From: Umbelopsis ramanniana AG
Lineage: Eukaryota > Mucoromycota > Umbelopsidomycetes > Umbelopsidales > Umbelopsidaceae
Direction of reading: 5' to 3'
Length of the DNA: 64,000 nt
NCBI RefSeq assembly: GCF_025399195.1
Contig: NW_026252100.1
Coordinates: 248,001 to 312,000 of the forward strand
Shown: positions 45,306 through 58,868 of the stretch, in pieces
Numbering within the stretch: position 1 is the stretch's first letter
Layout: each line of letters begins with the position of its first letter
Made by a program: the position numbers and the translations under genes
The notes under the pieces: model-generated
Database searches by the model: none
Seen by the model: the letters and a program-made list of their open reading frames with translations, nothing else
Told to the model about the DNA's origin: nothing

Positions 45306-48300
45306 ATGGCGGACTCAGAAGGCGAGCTGTCATGGCCAGAATATCTCAAGACACGAGTGATGGCTAACATCACTCAGTCGAGCGTTAACAGTCGACTTGA
45401 ATTCATTCAGCATTCACTACTAATTCGTTTGCGCAGACACGGTAAGGGTTCATCGATCTAGTGGGAGGTGCTTCACTCAGCTCGCAACTAACTGTTTTTA
45501 TAGATCTGCCCGAAGAGGCTTTACCTGGCTTATTGCATCTTATCTTTTTGACATACACACGCTATCAGGATAGAGAATCTCGCCTTGCAGTGCTGGAAGT
45601 CCTCAAGGAATTGAACAAATGGAATTCCAGTGCCTTTCAACATGCCATCATTCCTTCCCTTACCAGGGAAGTAGAAAAGACGGATAAAAAGTCGCCTGAC
45701 GGGTAAAGTTTGCCGTACAATGATTGAAGCCTGGGGATTTACTTCAAAGTGATTAACTCGTAATCTGTTCTAGAACTTTTACAACTGCTGCGGCCCATCG
45801 ATTCACTTTGCTCACTTGGATCAACATCTTGCTTACAGCAGCATTGAACTCCAGCGACGATGTAGCATCATCATCCGACGTCAAGAAGGTCTTGCAGTCA
45901 CAAGCTGTTTTACTCTCTGGCTTAGCGGATGAGAAACGCAAGGGAATTCGCCAAAGTGCTTTCAGCGACACTAGACGCTGCATCCGCAAAAACGCTATAT
46001 ATATTTCTGATTTGTTAGATGTGCTGATGCGCGATGCCGCAAAGATCACGCCTTCCTATCAGAACACTGTGTTGGTTGGAACCATTGTCGATTGCGCACT
46101 TCGGCTGAAGCACAATGAGGTGGATGGAAAGGCTACTGTGGAACAAAAGAAGGCCGACATTATTCAATTCTACGTGCAAAGCGTCATCTCCTCCAAATCT
46201 GCTGTTCCTACTGCTTCCATGGTTGCATTAAACGACTTTGTCCGAAGCAATGTGACGGAAGCTGATTTTGAGGCAAACTTAATGCCTGTTTTAGAGAAGA
46301 TGATGTTGCGTGCACCTGAATTGGTCTTGAGAGGTAAAAAAGAATGTTCATGCACTCAATTTTCGGAGCAGTGCCTAATGAAATTCCATTATTTTTTGTA
46401 GATCTCGCCCACATGATGCCAGCACTATCATTCGATCCATCAGCATTGTTCGCCAAGAAACTTGTCGATCCTCTTTTGAATCATATGCGCTCAACCTCAG
46501 CTCAAACCCGTGTTGATGCCGTCCTTTTATGGACAGCTCTTTCAAAGATCTGTCATGACGAGACTCAATTGACCACAGTTTGTGGTAACGCTGGCAAATT
46601 GTTGACAACCGGAAAAGTGACATCTTGGGAACATCGCATTTTGGTCTATCAGGCTATCGCCGGCCTTGCTGATTCAAACTTGCCTGCTGTCAGCCAGAAC
46701 GCCGCTGAAATCTATGTGACTATGGCTGCAAAGGAAGCGAATGAGCAAGCTTTAGCCACAGCTATCCTCGGTCTTGGACGTCATCTTTCTGTTTTGACCT
46801 CGTCTCAAGAAATTTTAGCTAAGCATAAAGCAGTTGTTGAGAAATCCTTCAAGGCAATGGGAGATGGTCTTGCAAGCAACAAAGCTCTCGCTCGCAAATC
46901 ATGGGCCATGGCTTTGGCCAATCTAGTCATGTCTTTGCCCCAAAATGGAGAACACTTGGCGGATGTCTTACCAAAGTTATTGACAGCCTTATTTTCGACT
47001 TTCAAGAAAATCGCTGACAAGCCATTGGCATGGAAGGATGGTCCTATGGAAGCATTCATACTCATCGCCATTGTCACTGGAAAAATCAGCTTGTGGTCAA
47101 CCACCCCAGCTTCTGTGTCAACCATTTTGAAGGCTGAGAAGTACCCAACCTCGATTTTGACATGCAGCCCCAAACCATCATTCTTTTTGCTTGATCGTGT
47201 CTTCACTAAGGCTACCAGTGCTGAAGAAGGCCACTGGTTTGTTGTTGCGTTGGAAAGCACACTGGGTAATACCAGCATCGAGACTTTGGAGAAGAACAAG
47301 GCCGTGAACCACTTGGCGCAAGCTTTTATCTGGGCACTCACATCTCACCCTGTACATGCCGTCCGACGTGAAGCTTATCATGCCCTCCAGCGCTTAGCAA
47401 AGAAAATTCCTCAGGAATTGGGAACTGTCATCAGATCTGGTTTGAACACATGGCTCCGTGATGTAAGTAATGTTTGGACACTAAAGAGTGTGAGTGGAAA
47501 TGAACCTATCTGACCTTTATACCACAGATTGAGAACCAAACCAAGGATTCGACCGCTTTCAGCACCGTTAGCAACCAGGAGCTGCCTGATGAGGATAGAG
47601 CTTACCGACTTTCAACAGTCTTGACAGCTATCACTAGCTTTGCACCAGATCTGGCTGAGGATATCAAAGAGAAGGAATTGGTTCAATTATTGGTGTTCGC
47701 CCATCATAAATATATTGGTAAGGACACCTTTCTCTCTTTTCGCAATTCATGCGTTCCAGGAAAGAAGCTAACGTTGCTGTACACCTTTCAGTTTCGCCTA
47801 ACGACAAGTATAATTGGATTACGCTTTTGCAACGTGTTTCGGTGAACCCTGGTACTGTTGTCAAAAATCGTCTCGAGACCCTCAAGGAAATGATCTCTGC
47901 CAACTTGGCGGATGTCAAGCAAGTAAGTCATACCGCACATCTGCCACTAGAGGTTCACATCACACGTATTTACTAACATACCACCTGTAGTCTCAGCTCT
48001 TCTATGATGCCGCTATTGCATCCACCTCAACTATTGTTTTCGTCGACCCTGATACAGCAATGAATGCCGTTATGTCTATGATCGAAGAGGATTTGGACGC
48101 AAAGCAATTGAAGGGCATTGGTTCACAAGAAATTGCCATTTGGCGCACTCCTGAGGGCGAAGTCTATGTTGATGGTGAGTTTCCTATCCCATTTTGGTCA
48201 AGCATAGATTGACAGGACATATGATTGACCTCTATTTCTGAATTTAGTTCTCAAGCGAGGAAAGAAGAGCGTTGTTGAGGATAGAAATCGTAAAGACTAC

Positions 48301-51300
48301 GCCGAGAAGAAATGGGAGCAGAGTATTCGTGAAGAACTGGCCAAGAAGAAGGGCGTTAACGCTGGCCCTAAGCTTACCAAGGAGGAACAAGCAACTCTTG
48401 ACGCACAGTTGAGGAAGGAGAAGGATATTCGACGCAACGTTCAGAATATCTTTGACAAACTCACCAAGGGCTTGGATCTCGTGAAAGCCATTGTCAAAGG
48501 GAACAGTGAGGAAACAGCAAACCATCTTGTTAGCTTGATTCGATCGCTTTTGAAGCTTTGTGATCGCAATGCCGGTGCATTAGTTGGCGAAGATCTGTTC
48601 GATACTTATCTGCAGATCGGAACCTGCACCGACGAATCCCTTGAAAGCATTAGAACTTCGCTTGGCGTTGCTACCCTTCGCTCAATGAAGGCGGAACCCA
48701 TTCCTGAGAAATGGCAACAGGAGCCTTTGATTGGTAAGTTTTGATGCCCCCACACACCAACACCTTCGTCACCTCAAACTCATCTCGTCTTTTGATATCA
48801 TAGATATGGCGGTCCGTGTTTTGTACCGACTCAGATTCATTTCAGAACGATCACCTCTTTCGCCTTCTTCATTCGCCTACTGCTTCCCAATTCTTCATCG
48901 TATCATTACCGAATCTGGTATTGACTGCGATAAGAAGACAGAGCAAGGCAAAGAAAATGCTTTGGAACAGGTTACTATTGCTGTTGGAATCATTGGATTC
49001 CACTGCACCATGGGAGCCGAATCTTCTCTTCCACGACAAGAAATGATTGCCAGTCTATTACTTACCATCAAAGAATTCCCTCAATGCGCTAAAGCAGCAA
49101 AGACATCCCTTGTTGATTTGTGTGATGCTCTAGGTGAATCAGCAACACCTGCTGAAATCAACATCTTGTGCCAAGGCGTTATTTCTGGCGAATCCCTTGT
49201 ACGAGTTGCAGCTCTGAACGGATTGGAGGTAAATTGAAGAGGGTTAATTTGGATAAATATAGTGAGCTGAACCGACGATTGACATTTTGTATGCGTTTAT
49301 TAGCCTCTTGATCTTACTGATATGACCTATTCTGACGAAATTTGGATTGCCTGTCATGATGAAGATGAGCAGAATGCTAAGTTGGCCTCACAAATCTGGG
49401 AAGAGAATGCACTGGACGTTGAAGAAAACTATGCCGACACTTTGCTGGCCTACTTGGGTATGTTTTCATATGCTGTATTTTCAGTATGCATTTGAAAAAA
49501 GTTTGATATTCACCAGTCGTTCCTACAGTCCACGATACAAGCTTTGTCCGTGTTTCCGCTGGTAAAGCTTTGGCTTCAGCTGTTCAGATGTACCCAGAGA
49601 CATCCGCAGATGTGTTACAATCTATCTTTGCCAAATATGGCGAGTTTGCTAGACCCTTGGTTCCAGAATACGATGAATACGGCATGGTGATTCCGGCTAG
49701 TCTCAATCGCCAAGATCCTTGGGAAGCACGCACTGGCCTTGCCATGGCATTAACACAAGTTGCCCCTCACATTGATGTATCCGCCGCCGAATCGTTCATT
49801 AAGTTCTTGATTCAAGATCAAGCGCTAGGCGATCGCAATGAAACAGTGCGTCAAAAAATGGTTGAAGCTGGTCTGGCCATCGTCAACACTTTTGGCCCAG
49901 AGCATGTCCAAGTCATTTTGGCTCCTTTCGAGGATTACTTGAGCACCAATACTACCTCCCACTCTGAAACCCAGGATTACGTTCAACAGGGCGTTGTCAT
50001 CTTGTACGGTGCGGCTGCTGGCCATCTTGAACCCGGTGACCCCAAGATCCGTAACGCGGTCAACAAATTGATCGAAACCTTGGATACACCTTCTGAGGCT
50101 GTCCAATCTGCTGTTGCTACCTGCTTACCCAACTTGATCAAGATGATCAAGGACGATGCGCCAAAACTTGTTGAAGGTCTGTTGGAGAAGCTTGTCAAGG
50201 GCGAAAAGTATGCTCACCGAAGAGGTGCTGCATTCGGTTTGGCAGGTGTTGTTAAGGGCCGTGGTATCAGTGCTCTCAAGGAATGTGGTATTATGCAAGC
50301 CCTCAAGGACGCTGTTGATAACAAAAAAGTGTACCAGTATCGCCAAGGCGCTTTGTTCGCTTTCGAAACTTTATCTCAGACTCTTGGACGGCTATTTGAA
50401 CCCTATGTTATTCAAATCTTGCCCATGCTTTTGGCTTGTTTTGGTGACTCCAATCCTGATGTCCGTGAAGCCACCAGCGATGCCGCTCGTGTTATCATGA
50501 GTAAGATCAGTGGACATTGTGTCAAGCTTATTTTGCCAACTTTGTTGGCTGGTTTGGATGACCGACAATGGCGTGCTAAGAAGGGATCTGTCGAACTTCT
50601 CGGTTCCATGGCCTACTGTGCTCCCAAGCAGCTCTCCATCTCTTTGCCAACAATTGTTCCTCGTATTACTGAAGTCCTTGCTGATTCTCACGCACAGGTT
50701 CAAACTGCTGCTAATAACTCTCTCATGTTATTCGGAGAAGTTATTAGCAATCCTGAAATTCAACAACTTGTCCCCATTTTGTTGGATGCTTTGAGCGATC
50801 CTAACCGCAAGACCAAGAGCGCTCTTACTGCTTTGTTGCAAACTGCTTTCGTCCATTACATCGATTCTCCCTCTTTGGCTCTTGTCATCCCAATTCTCGA
50901 GCGTGGTTTGAAGGAACGCAGCACTGAGATCAAGACCAAATCTGCTCAAATTGTTGGTAACATGTCGTCATTGACCGATCAAAAGGATCTTGTTCCCTAC
51001 TTGCCTCGTTTGATGCCTGGCGTAAAGGAGGTATTGGTCGACCCTGTTCCGGAAGCTAGAGCAACGGCTGCCAAGGCCCTCGGAAGTTTGGTTGAAAAGC
51101 TAGGTGAAGAGAACTTCCCTGATCTCATTACCGAACTTGTCGATACTCTCAAGGTCGACACTGGCGGTGTCGATAGACAAGGTGCAGCTCAAGGTCTTTC
51201 AGAAGTCCTTGCTGGCCTTGGAATGGAGAGATTGGATGGCCTCTTGCCCGAGATTATCGCCAACGCTGATAGTCCTAGATCTTATGTCCGTGAAGGTTTC

Positions 51301-54300
51301 ATTTCTCTTCTCATTTACCTGCCAGCCACATTTGGTACCCGCTTCCAACCTTATCTCGGTCGCATCATTCCCCCCATCCTTATGGGTCTTGCTGACGAGT
51401 CTGAGTTTGTGCGAGATGCTTCTCTGCGTGCTGGTCGTATGATCGTCATGAACTACGCTACCAAGGCTGTCGATCTTCTTCTACCAGAACTTGAAAAGGG
51501 ATTGTTCGATGACAACTGGCGTATTCGTCAAAGTTCCGTCCAATTGGTCGGAGACTTGCTGTTCCGTATCACCGGTCAAACCAACAAGACAACAGCTGCT
51601 GTTATGGACGAAGCCGCAGACCAGGAAGATGACGAGGACGACGAGTCCGCTGGAAATGAGCATGGAAAGAAAGCATTGTTGGATGTCTTGGGCAAAGAAA
51701 AGCGCGACCGCGTTCTTGCCGCTCTATACATTGTTCGCCAAGATAGTGAGTACTTTTCTGAGTGGTTGAGGTAAAATAGAAAATGTTGTGTACTTACTTG
51801 TCTTATATTTTATAGCATCTGGTATGGTTCGCCAATCATCTCTCATTGTTTGGAAGTCTCTTGTATCAAACACCCCTCGTACACTCAAGGATATTCTTCC
51901 TGTCATGATGTCCATCATCATTCGCAACTTGGCCAGTCCTTCATACGATCGACGTACTGTTGCTGCTAGAACCTTGGGTGATCTTGTCCGTAAACTTGGC
52001 GAGAGCATCTTGCTCGAAATCTTGCCTATTTTGGAAGAAGGTCTTGAGTCTAATGATGAAGACACCAGACAAGGTGTTTCCATTGCTCTCAGTGAGGTCA
52101 TGTCCACCGCTGGCCGTGTACAGGTCAATGATTATGTCGACTCCATTATCCCGTCTGTACGAAAGGCGCTTTGCGACTCGTCCACTGAAGTTCGTGAAGC
52201 AGCTGCTCAAGCTTTCGATACCTTGCATCAATGCGTCGGACCTAAAGCCATTGACGAAATTCTTCCTACCTTGCTTAACATGCTTCAGTCTTCAGATGAA
52301 GAATCTGTTTATGCTCTGGAAGCACTCAAGGAGATCATGGCTGTTCGTGCCAATGTTGTTTTCCCTGTGCTGATCCCAACCTTGATTGCTACTCCCATTT
52401 CTGCATTCAATGCTCGCGCTTTGGGCTCTTTGGCAACCGTCGCTGGATCTGCACTGAACCGACGTATCACCACCATTCTTGGTGCCTTGATGAACTCTCT
52501 TTGCCAAGAAAAGGACGAGGAGACTGTTCAAGAATTGAAGAACACTATTCGTTCTGTCTTGTTATCTATTGAAGATGATGAAGGTTTGCATACGTTGATG
52601 GCTATGTTGCAAGAATATGCTCGCAGCGAAGATCCTATTAAGAGAGCTGGTGCTTGTGAAACCACCGGTATTTTCTACGGCGAAAACAAACTTGATGCCT
52701 CTCGATATGTTAGCGATTGGTTCAGAATTCTCATCTCTCTGTTCGATGACCGTATTCCCGATGTTGTCAAGGCTGCATGGACTGCGCTCACTGCTGTGGC
52801 TAAATCTGTCAAGAAGGATGACTTGGACGGCCTTGTTAGCCACATTCGACGTGCTGTCAAGAATGTTGGTGTTGCCGGTGTTGATCTTCCTGGCTTCTGC
52901 TTGCCAAAGGTAAGGTTTCCGTTATATAATATAAAGACTTGACAGTAGGCACACACACGTTTCTAACCCAATGATGTGACTACAGGGTATCAGTCCTATT
53001 CTTCCCATTTTCTTGAATGGCCTTATGTATGGCTCAACTGATATTCGTGAACAATCAGCTTTGGGTGTTGGTAAGTTATATGCACCATGGTATCGAGATA
53101 CAACAATGGATGACTGACAAATGCTTGGTTTAGGCGATTTGATTAGCCGAACATCGGCTGAGGCCCTCAAGCCTTTCGTGACCCAAATCACTGGTCCTTT
53201 GATTCGTATCATGGGTGATCGTTACCCTCCTCAAGTGAAGGCCGCTATCTTGCAGACCCTCAGGTAAGCTGTTCGTTAGATGACTAATAGATTGGCAATC
53301 AACATCTAATCATTGGCCTTGTGCAATATAGTATGCTGCTAAGCAAGGTCCCAACCTACCTCAAGCCCTTCTTACCACAACTCCAGCGTACATTCATCAA
53401 ATCACTCACAGACCCTACCAGTTCCATTGTACGATCAAGAGCTGCATCAGCACTTGGTATTCTTATTTCATTGCAAACTCGTGTTGATCCCTTGATTGCT
53501 GAACTGGTATCTGGCATCAAGACCGCTGAACCAGGCGTCAAGGATACCATGATGAATGCACTTCAGACTGTTGTTGCAAAGGCCGGAGCAGACCTTGGTG
53601 ACGCCTCAAAGAAGGGTGTTCTTACTGTGATGTCCGAAGGACTTGGTGACTCAGATGGTAAGCTTTCAGCTTCTAGTATATCACATCGTATGCGTTGATT
53701 CTCACAACTCTACCCAATAGATGGTATTGTTGTTGCTGCTGCACGTTTGCTTGGTTGCATGGCCAAGGTGCTGTCGCCTGAAGAAGTCAAGTACATTATA
53801 CAGTAAGTGTTATAATAAGCCGGGTGTATTAAAGTCGGCTTTCACTCACCGCCCATTTTCTAGAACACACGTCCTCATTGAGCAAGCACCACCACTTGGT
53901 TCTATCCTTGCTGTCAATGCTATGCTTGTTGAGTCTCCTTCCCAGTTCGAAGATTTGGAAATAGCAGACGACATTCTCGAGAAGGTCTTGAGAGATGTTG
54001 CTAGCGAAAAGGTATTATAGTAGTTCATCCTATCTCTCATGCTGCTGGCATGTTTACTTACCATTTCCTTCCCAGCCAAAGGTGCCAGAAGCCGCTCTCC
54101 TTGCTTTAGGCAAATTCCTCATGACTACAGAATACCAACGTACAGAAATCATTGAAAAGATCGCTGATGCCTTGACCAATGTCATATCTCAAACAAATGC
54201 TGGCGTTGGCGAGAACCGACGACTTGCACTTGTTGTTGTCAGAGCTGTTGGCAGACGCCACCCTGGTGTAAGTATTACCAAGCATTGTCTGTCGAAATGC

Positions 54301-54739
54301 ATTCATAGTTAACTGACTTATTCAATGTAGCTCCTGGAACCATATCTCAGCAAGCTTATTCCACCAACCATGAGCTGTGTAAGAGATCGCAATATTCCCG
54401 TTAAGCTTACTGCAGAGCGAGCCATCATGTATCTCCTCCGATTACTTGAAGGAGAGCAAACGCTACAGGTGAGTGAAAAGATGACACTTTCACGAAATAC
54501 ACAAGTGAACATAAGTATTGACTCATTCTTCCCCTTTGTAGGCATATCTTGCTACTGCGGACAGTACCGCTCAGCGTAACCTAAGTGACTACCATCGACG
54601 TATCCTGTCCAAGTTGGTCACGCAAGAACAGCAGCGTTTGTCAACTTTGCATGGAGCACAAGACGAGGAAGCTGAAGAAGAAGACAGCGAAGTTTGGGCT
54701 GTAGGATCCATTGCTTCCTTTGAAGGAGATGATGAATAA
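45306..54739 (+). CDS. GCN1: Gcn1, ribosome-bound activator of the eIF2-alpha kinase Gcn2
   Basis: About 20 exons span 9.4 kb and encode an estimated 2,700 residues, the usual Gcn1 length (about 2,670 in yeast). Almost the entire protein is HEAT repeats. The largest exon (about 49530-51745) includes the eEF3-like block ([72 protein letters not shown]). The Gcn2-binding region follows ([74 protein letters not shown]). Gcn1 senses stalled or collided ribosomes with Gcn20 and activates Gcn2 in the amino-acid starvation response. The chosen start ([14 protein letters not shown]) follows an in-frame upstream extension. Reading frame is intact throughout as far as traced. Confidence 0.95.
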
Positions 54740-55047
54740 GTTTCTTATAGAAAGAGGAAGACCAAGAAAAAAAGAAAAAGTGACGATTCTAGCCATGAAA
54801 ATGTATCATAATTATGCTGAAAATATTCATTCAACCAAAAGCAAAATCCTTTAGATTCATGTCCTGTAGCGTTTGGTATTTGCTACACAAAATAAAACTG
54901 GAAATGACTGATTTTACCCCAAATTCTACGAGGGTTTGTAAAGAAGTATGTGGTTTGGCTGCATTGCAGTAATGGTCAGGCAAAAAGCGGCAACTTAAAT
55001 TTTTCTGGTGATCAACGGACAATGAATCCTGATCGCAGGTTCGCTTC
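54740..55047. other. Short spacer between GCN1 and TAPT1
   Basis: About 310 bases. It contains an A-rich tract near 54765-54780 and no gene. Confidence 0.5.
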
Positions 55048-58000
55048 ATGGTCGACAAAGATCCAAGTCCTGAACCAGCTTCGACCTCCTCTATTGCAGA
55101 TGGCGAGAATGCTATGGCCACAGATGATTCATCAGAACAGTTTCATGTACAAGGTCGTAACACGCGGCGCATGAGCTTTACGGACACTTCCAAATCAGCC
55201 AAAGTGCGGTATCGTAACTCTGCTTCACTGTCGCCATCGCTAAACAGACGGCGCATGCCACCCAGCTCTCCTAATCTAAACGTTACGGGCGGAACAGCTC
55301 TCCTTTCTCCAAAAGAAATGACTCGTTTAGCACCCTATACATCCAACAGCTTTGATATGCTAGACTCCATCGTCGATTATCAAGACGGATATGGCCCAGC
55401 GCCAGTCAATTCGTCTAGCACTCCCGCTCAACTTAGCAAAAAGAAAAAGAAGCATAAATCCAACAAAAGCACACAGTTTACTCCTCCTCAATCTCCAGTC
55501 GCGCAGCAACGTCGAAGAAGTTTAACTCCAGTCGATCAAAATGTGTCCTATCGGCAACCTCTATCGCCAAATGCTCAACCCAGACGTATGGAGAACTTTC
55601 AGGCGAAGCAGTATTCGACAAATAAACGACGTTCATTGATATCGAGGTCGTCAGATGATTACAAAAATAGCACGGATTCGATTCTTAATGAAAATAAGGA
55701 GAATAGAGCGCCTTCTGTGGTCAGTGGAAATTCGAGTTCAAATGAACAAAAGCCTAGCCATAAAGACAAAGGGGAGGCAAGAGCCAAAATTTCAAAGGAA
55801 GAGGATGTCAAAGATTTGCCGGAGAGCAAGCCGTCCTTTTCTATCTGGGATTATCTGAAAGATGAATTGACGGCTTCGGACTTTGACAGTGCACAAGATC
55901 TGAAGCGAGAAAGAGTTACGAACTTGCTTGGCGTACCAGGCGCTGTTGAGAAGGTAAGCTATCTTTAAGCATTATAATGTACCATCCTTCGCATTATATT
56001 TATTGTTGATGTATGTTCAGCTCATGTCGTTTGGTCAGTTGGTCTGCTTGGACTCGTTCTTATACACCTTCACCATATTGCCTTTGCGGTTTTTCTTTGC
56101 ACTTGTGCGTTTCTTTGACGTTTCTTTTTGGAATATAGTGAATATAAGGACGTTGGACAGAAGGTAAGCCGCAGCCTATGCATTTTTAATCTTTACCGTA
56201 CGAATACTAAACACTGGATCTTCAGACATCTTAAGCCATCTCAAAAATGCGATCTACTGAAAGGACTCCTACTTATCTTAACATATTTGGCTATGAGAAC
56301 GCTTGATGCATCCCGAATGTATCATTCTATACGTGGTCAAGCCGTTCTCAAATTATACGTTATTTTCAACGTATTAGAAATTTGTGACAAACTATGTTGC
56401 TCCATTGGCAGCGATATTTTGGATGCCTTGTTTTCCAAGACGACTCTCGGAAACTACCGTGGTCAGCAAACGTCTGGTGAAAGTATTTCGGCCAAAAGAC
56501 ATCTCCGTCCTGTTACCTTCTTCTTGTTAGCCCTGACCTATATGAGTAAGTTTGCTCACACCGCTTATATCATGCAAAAGCTTTACAAGTTACTGATGAT
56601 CATATCCTTCCAGTTCTACATACCCTCGTTCTCTTCATACAAATGATCACTTTGAACGTAGCCATCAACTTTTACTCGAATGCTCTTTTGACCTTGTTGA
56701 TTTCGAATCAGTTCGTTGAAATTAAACAATCCGTTTTCAAGAAGTTTGAAAAGGAGAACTTGTTTCAACTTAGTTGCAGTGGTATGATATGTGCTTATAT
56801 TGCGTTGCAAAAAAAAAATTTGATCTTTCTGTCTAACAATACTTCATGATAGATATCGTTGAGCGGTTTCAACAGGGTATGTTTCTGCTCATTATTACAT
56901 TGCGCAATGTTATTGAGCTCTCGGAATCGCCCCCATCGCCCTTTTCCATCCTGCCATCCACATTTGTCCCGCTATTTAAGCTGCCCACTACCACGACTTT
57001 GGACACGTTAATGACACCTGTCATCATGGTCATTCTTTCTGAGCTTATTGTTGATTGGCTCAAGCATGCATTTATCACCAAGTTCAATCAAATTCGGCCA
57101 AGCATATACAGTAAATACATTGATATTCTCTGTCGAGATTTAGTGGTAGGAAGTCCCGGCAGGATGAGCGGCAAGAAAGCAGTAAGTACGGACGGATGAA
57201 TTACCACACAATACGACATGTTACTCAACAGAGAGTTTTCGTTTAGATCTTCGTAGATCAAGCTCCTATGGTGTCCAGACGTATTGGATTTCCCGCATTA
57301 CCAATGGCCTGCTTGGTGAGTAAAAATACTCATGACCATCTGTGCTAGATCCAAAAATAACTAACAACCATGCATAGATGACTCTCATTGTACAGCAACT
57401 AATTCCAATGCTATTCTCGGCCTCGCCGACCTCATCGATGGATAATGGAGGCACCAAAGTATCTACTTATCTTGTTGAAAGTATTGCCACATTCCTTGTC
57501 GATTACTGTGGTAAATGGCTGATTGCCATTGGATCAATGGCTAAGATTGATATTATTGGCCTTGTGCAGTCGATTCTTTTTCGAGGTGGAGCTTTGGATA
57601 AGGCGTTGCAGCAGTTCATATGGCTTGGCGCATGGATACTTGGTATCATCGTCACTGGGCTTTGGTATGCATTTATAACCTACATGACGTCCCATGCGAT
57701 TATCTTCACTCAATCTTTTGTCCCATTTTTGTAGCCTCATTGCTCTGAAAGTACTGGTTGGAATTAATCTACTGGGTTATGCATATAAACGATATGCATC
57801 TATGCAAGCCAGAGAAGAAGAGGAGCGTAAGAAGGATGAACTGTACGCGGAAATGGATAAAGATGAAAAGGTATGTGGACGACCAAAATTGAGCCCAAAT
57901 TAGCAACACCATTTGTACTAACTGTCTTCACCTGTGCATTAGGCTTACAAATCTTCTGTGCACAAGTATCTGAATGATGAAAACGATAATGTTTTAGGAG

Positions 58001-58068
58001 TGCCTCAGCAAAAGTATACGCTGGATAATGTAGATCGTTTCTCCATGGTTAAAAGTAGAATACCATAA
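55048..58068 (+). CDS. EMP65: TAPT1/Emp65 family ER membrane protein
   Basis: About nine exons give roughly 827 residues. The N-terminal 270 residues are basic, Ser-rich and disordered. The conserved TAPT1 (DUF747) region starts at SIWDYLKDELTASDFD with ERVTNLLGVPGAVEKLMS. It continues with membrane segments: FLYTFTILPLRFFFAL, DLLKGLLLILTYLAMRTLDAS, MYHSIRGQAVLKLYVIFNVLEICDK (read in two blocks), TLVLFIQMITLNVAINFYSN, ALLTLLISNQFVEIKQSVFK, ENLFQLSCSDIVERFQ and SEVIVDWLKHAFITKFN-like helices. TAPT1 homologues include yeast Emp65, which with Slp1 stabilises soluble proteins folding in the ER, and plant POD1. The C-terminus is charged (EEEERKKDELYAEMDKDEK). The assignment to the family is firm; the yeast symbol is by orthology inference. 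Confidence 0.9.
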
Positions 58069-58387
58069 GTATTCTACCCGTTCGATATCTCAAACTACAT
58101 TTATTGTACATAAACAATTCCCACATTCATGCTTGAAACCAGATACGCTCAGACATTATTATCAAAACCGCATATATCTACAGAATTATAGCATCCAGAC
58201 TGCCTAAAGCGAAGTAGAGTGCAAGTCCGCAGTAGGAAGAACGGTTTGCATCCTGTATTGACCTTTAGCTCATGATATAATCTAATTTAATGGTTTCATT
58301 GATTTGCAGTCATGTATCTGTGTCATGTTGTAGCTCAAACAGATAGGCAAAAAAAATCAAATAACTAACAATGATCACTTTTGACAG
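58069..58387. other. Spacer downstream of TAPT1
   Basis: About 320 bases between the TAPT1 stop and the gamma-COP remnant. An intron-acceptor-like stretch ends it (ttttgacag). No gene is seen. Confidence 0.45.
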
Positions 58388-58868
58388 CCACCTTTACTAA
58401 TACTCTTGAGTTTGTGGTTAAGGAGTGCGACCCAACTACTGGGGAACCCGATGAAGAGGGCTATGAAGATGAATACCCTGTTGAAGACAAGTATGTTCTG
58501 ACCGGTAACTACATCCAGCCCCATCTATGTTTCCATCTTTGCTGACGTATGGGAGCAGCTCGCTGAGGCTGTAGCTTTGGAAAAGGACAAGGGCCTAAGT
58601 TGAAAGGTAAATGGTTGTGTTCATAGCTTCATCTGATTTTGTCATCATTGACTCATTTTTTGTGCCTGTTTAGCAGCATGTAACTGCAGCATTGACCTGC
58701 TCGGGCATGAAAGCACCAGAAGACTCTTTGTTGCCAAAGTTCAATACTGTACATATATCGATTCTGTACGGCATGTTTATTGGTGGAATCAGGTATTGGC
58801 AAGAAGCAGGACGACATTCAGTCCCGGCCACTAGTGTGGTGGCTTTTGAGCTTGCCGTGCGAAGTTAA
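58388..58868 (+). pseudogene. SEC21: Broken copy of the gamma-COP (Sec21) appendage domain
   Basis: Translation from about 58390 gives TNTLEFVVKECDPTTGEPDE followed by EGYEDEYPVED, the hallmark of the gamma-COP appendage. A frameshift in the CCCC run at 58519-58522 separates this from IYVSIFADVWEQLAEA. A TGA stop occurs at 58601-58603, just before a GT-AG intron (58607-58673). A second frameshift in the GGG at 58703-58705 splits SIDLLG from MKAPEDSLLPKFN, followed by LYGMFIGGIR and FELAVRS before the final TAA. The 5' two-thirds of SEC21 is missing. Retention of an intron points to a DNA-level partial duplication rather than a retrocopy. Gamma-COP is a coatomer subunit; this copy cannot make the full domain. 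Confidence 0.8.

Noticed and set aside
46805-47341. 178-residue minus-strand frame inside GCN1
   Set aside because: Antisense of a HEAT-repeat exon with good frame and family match on +.
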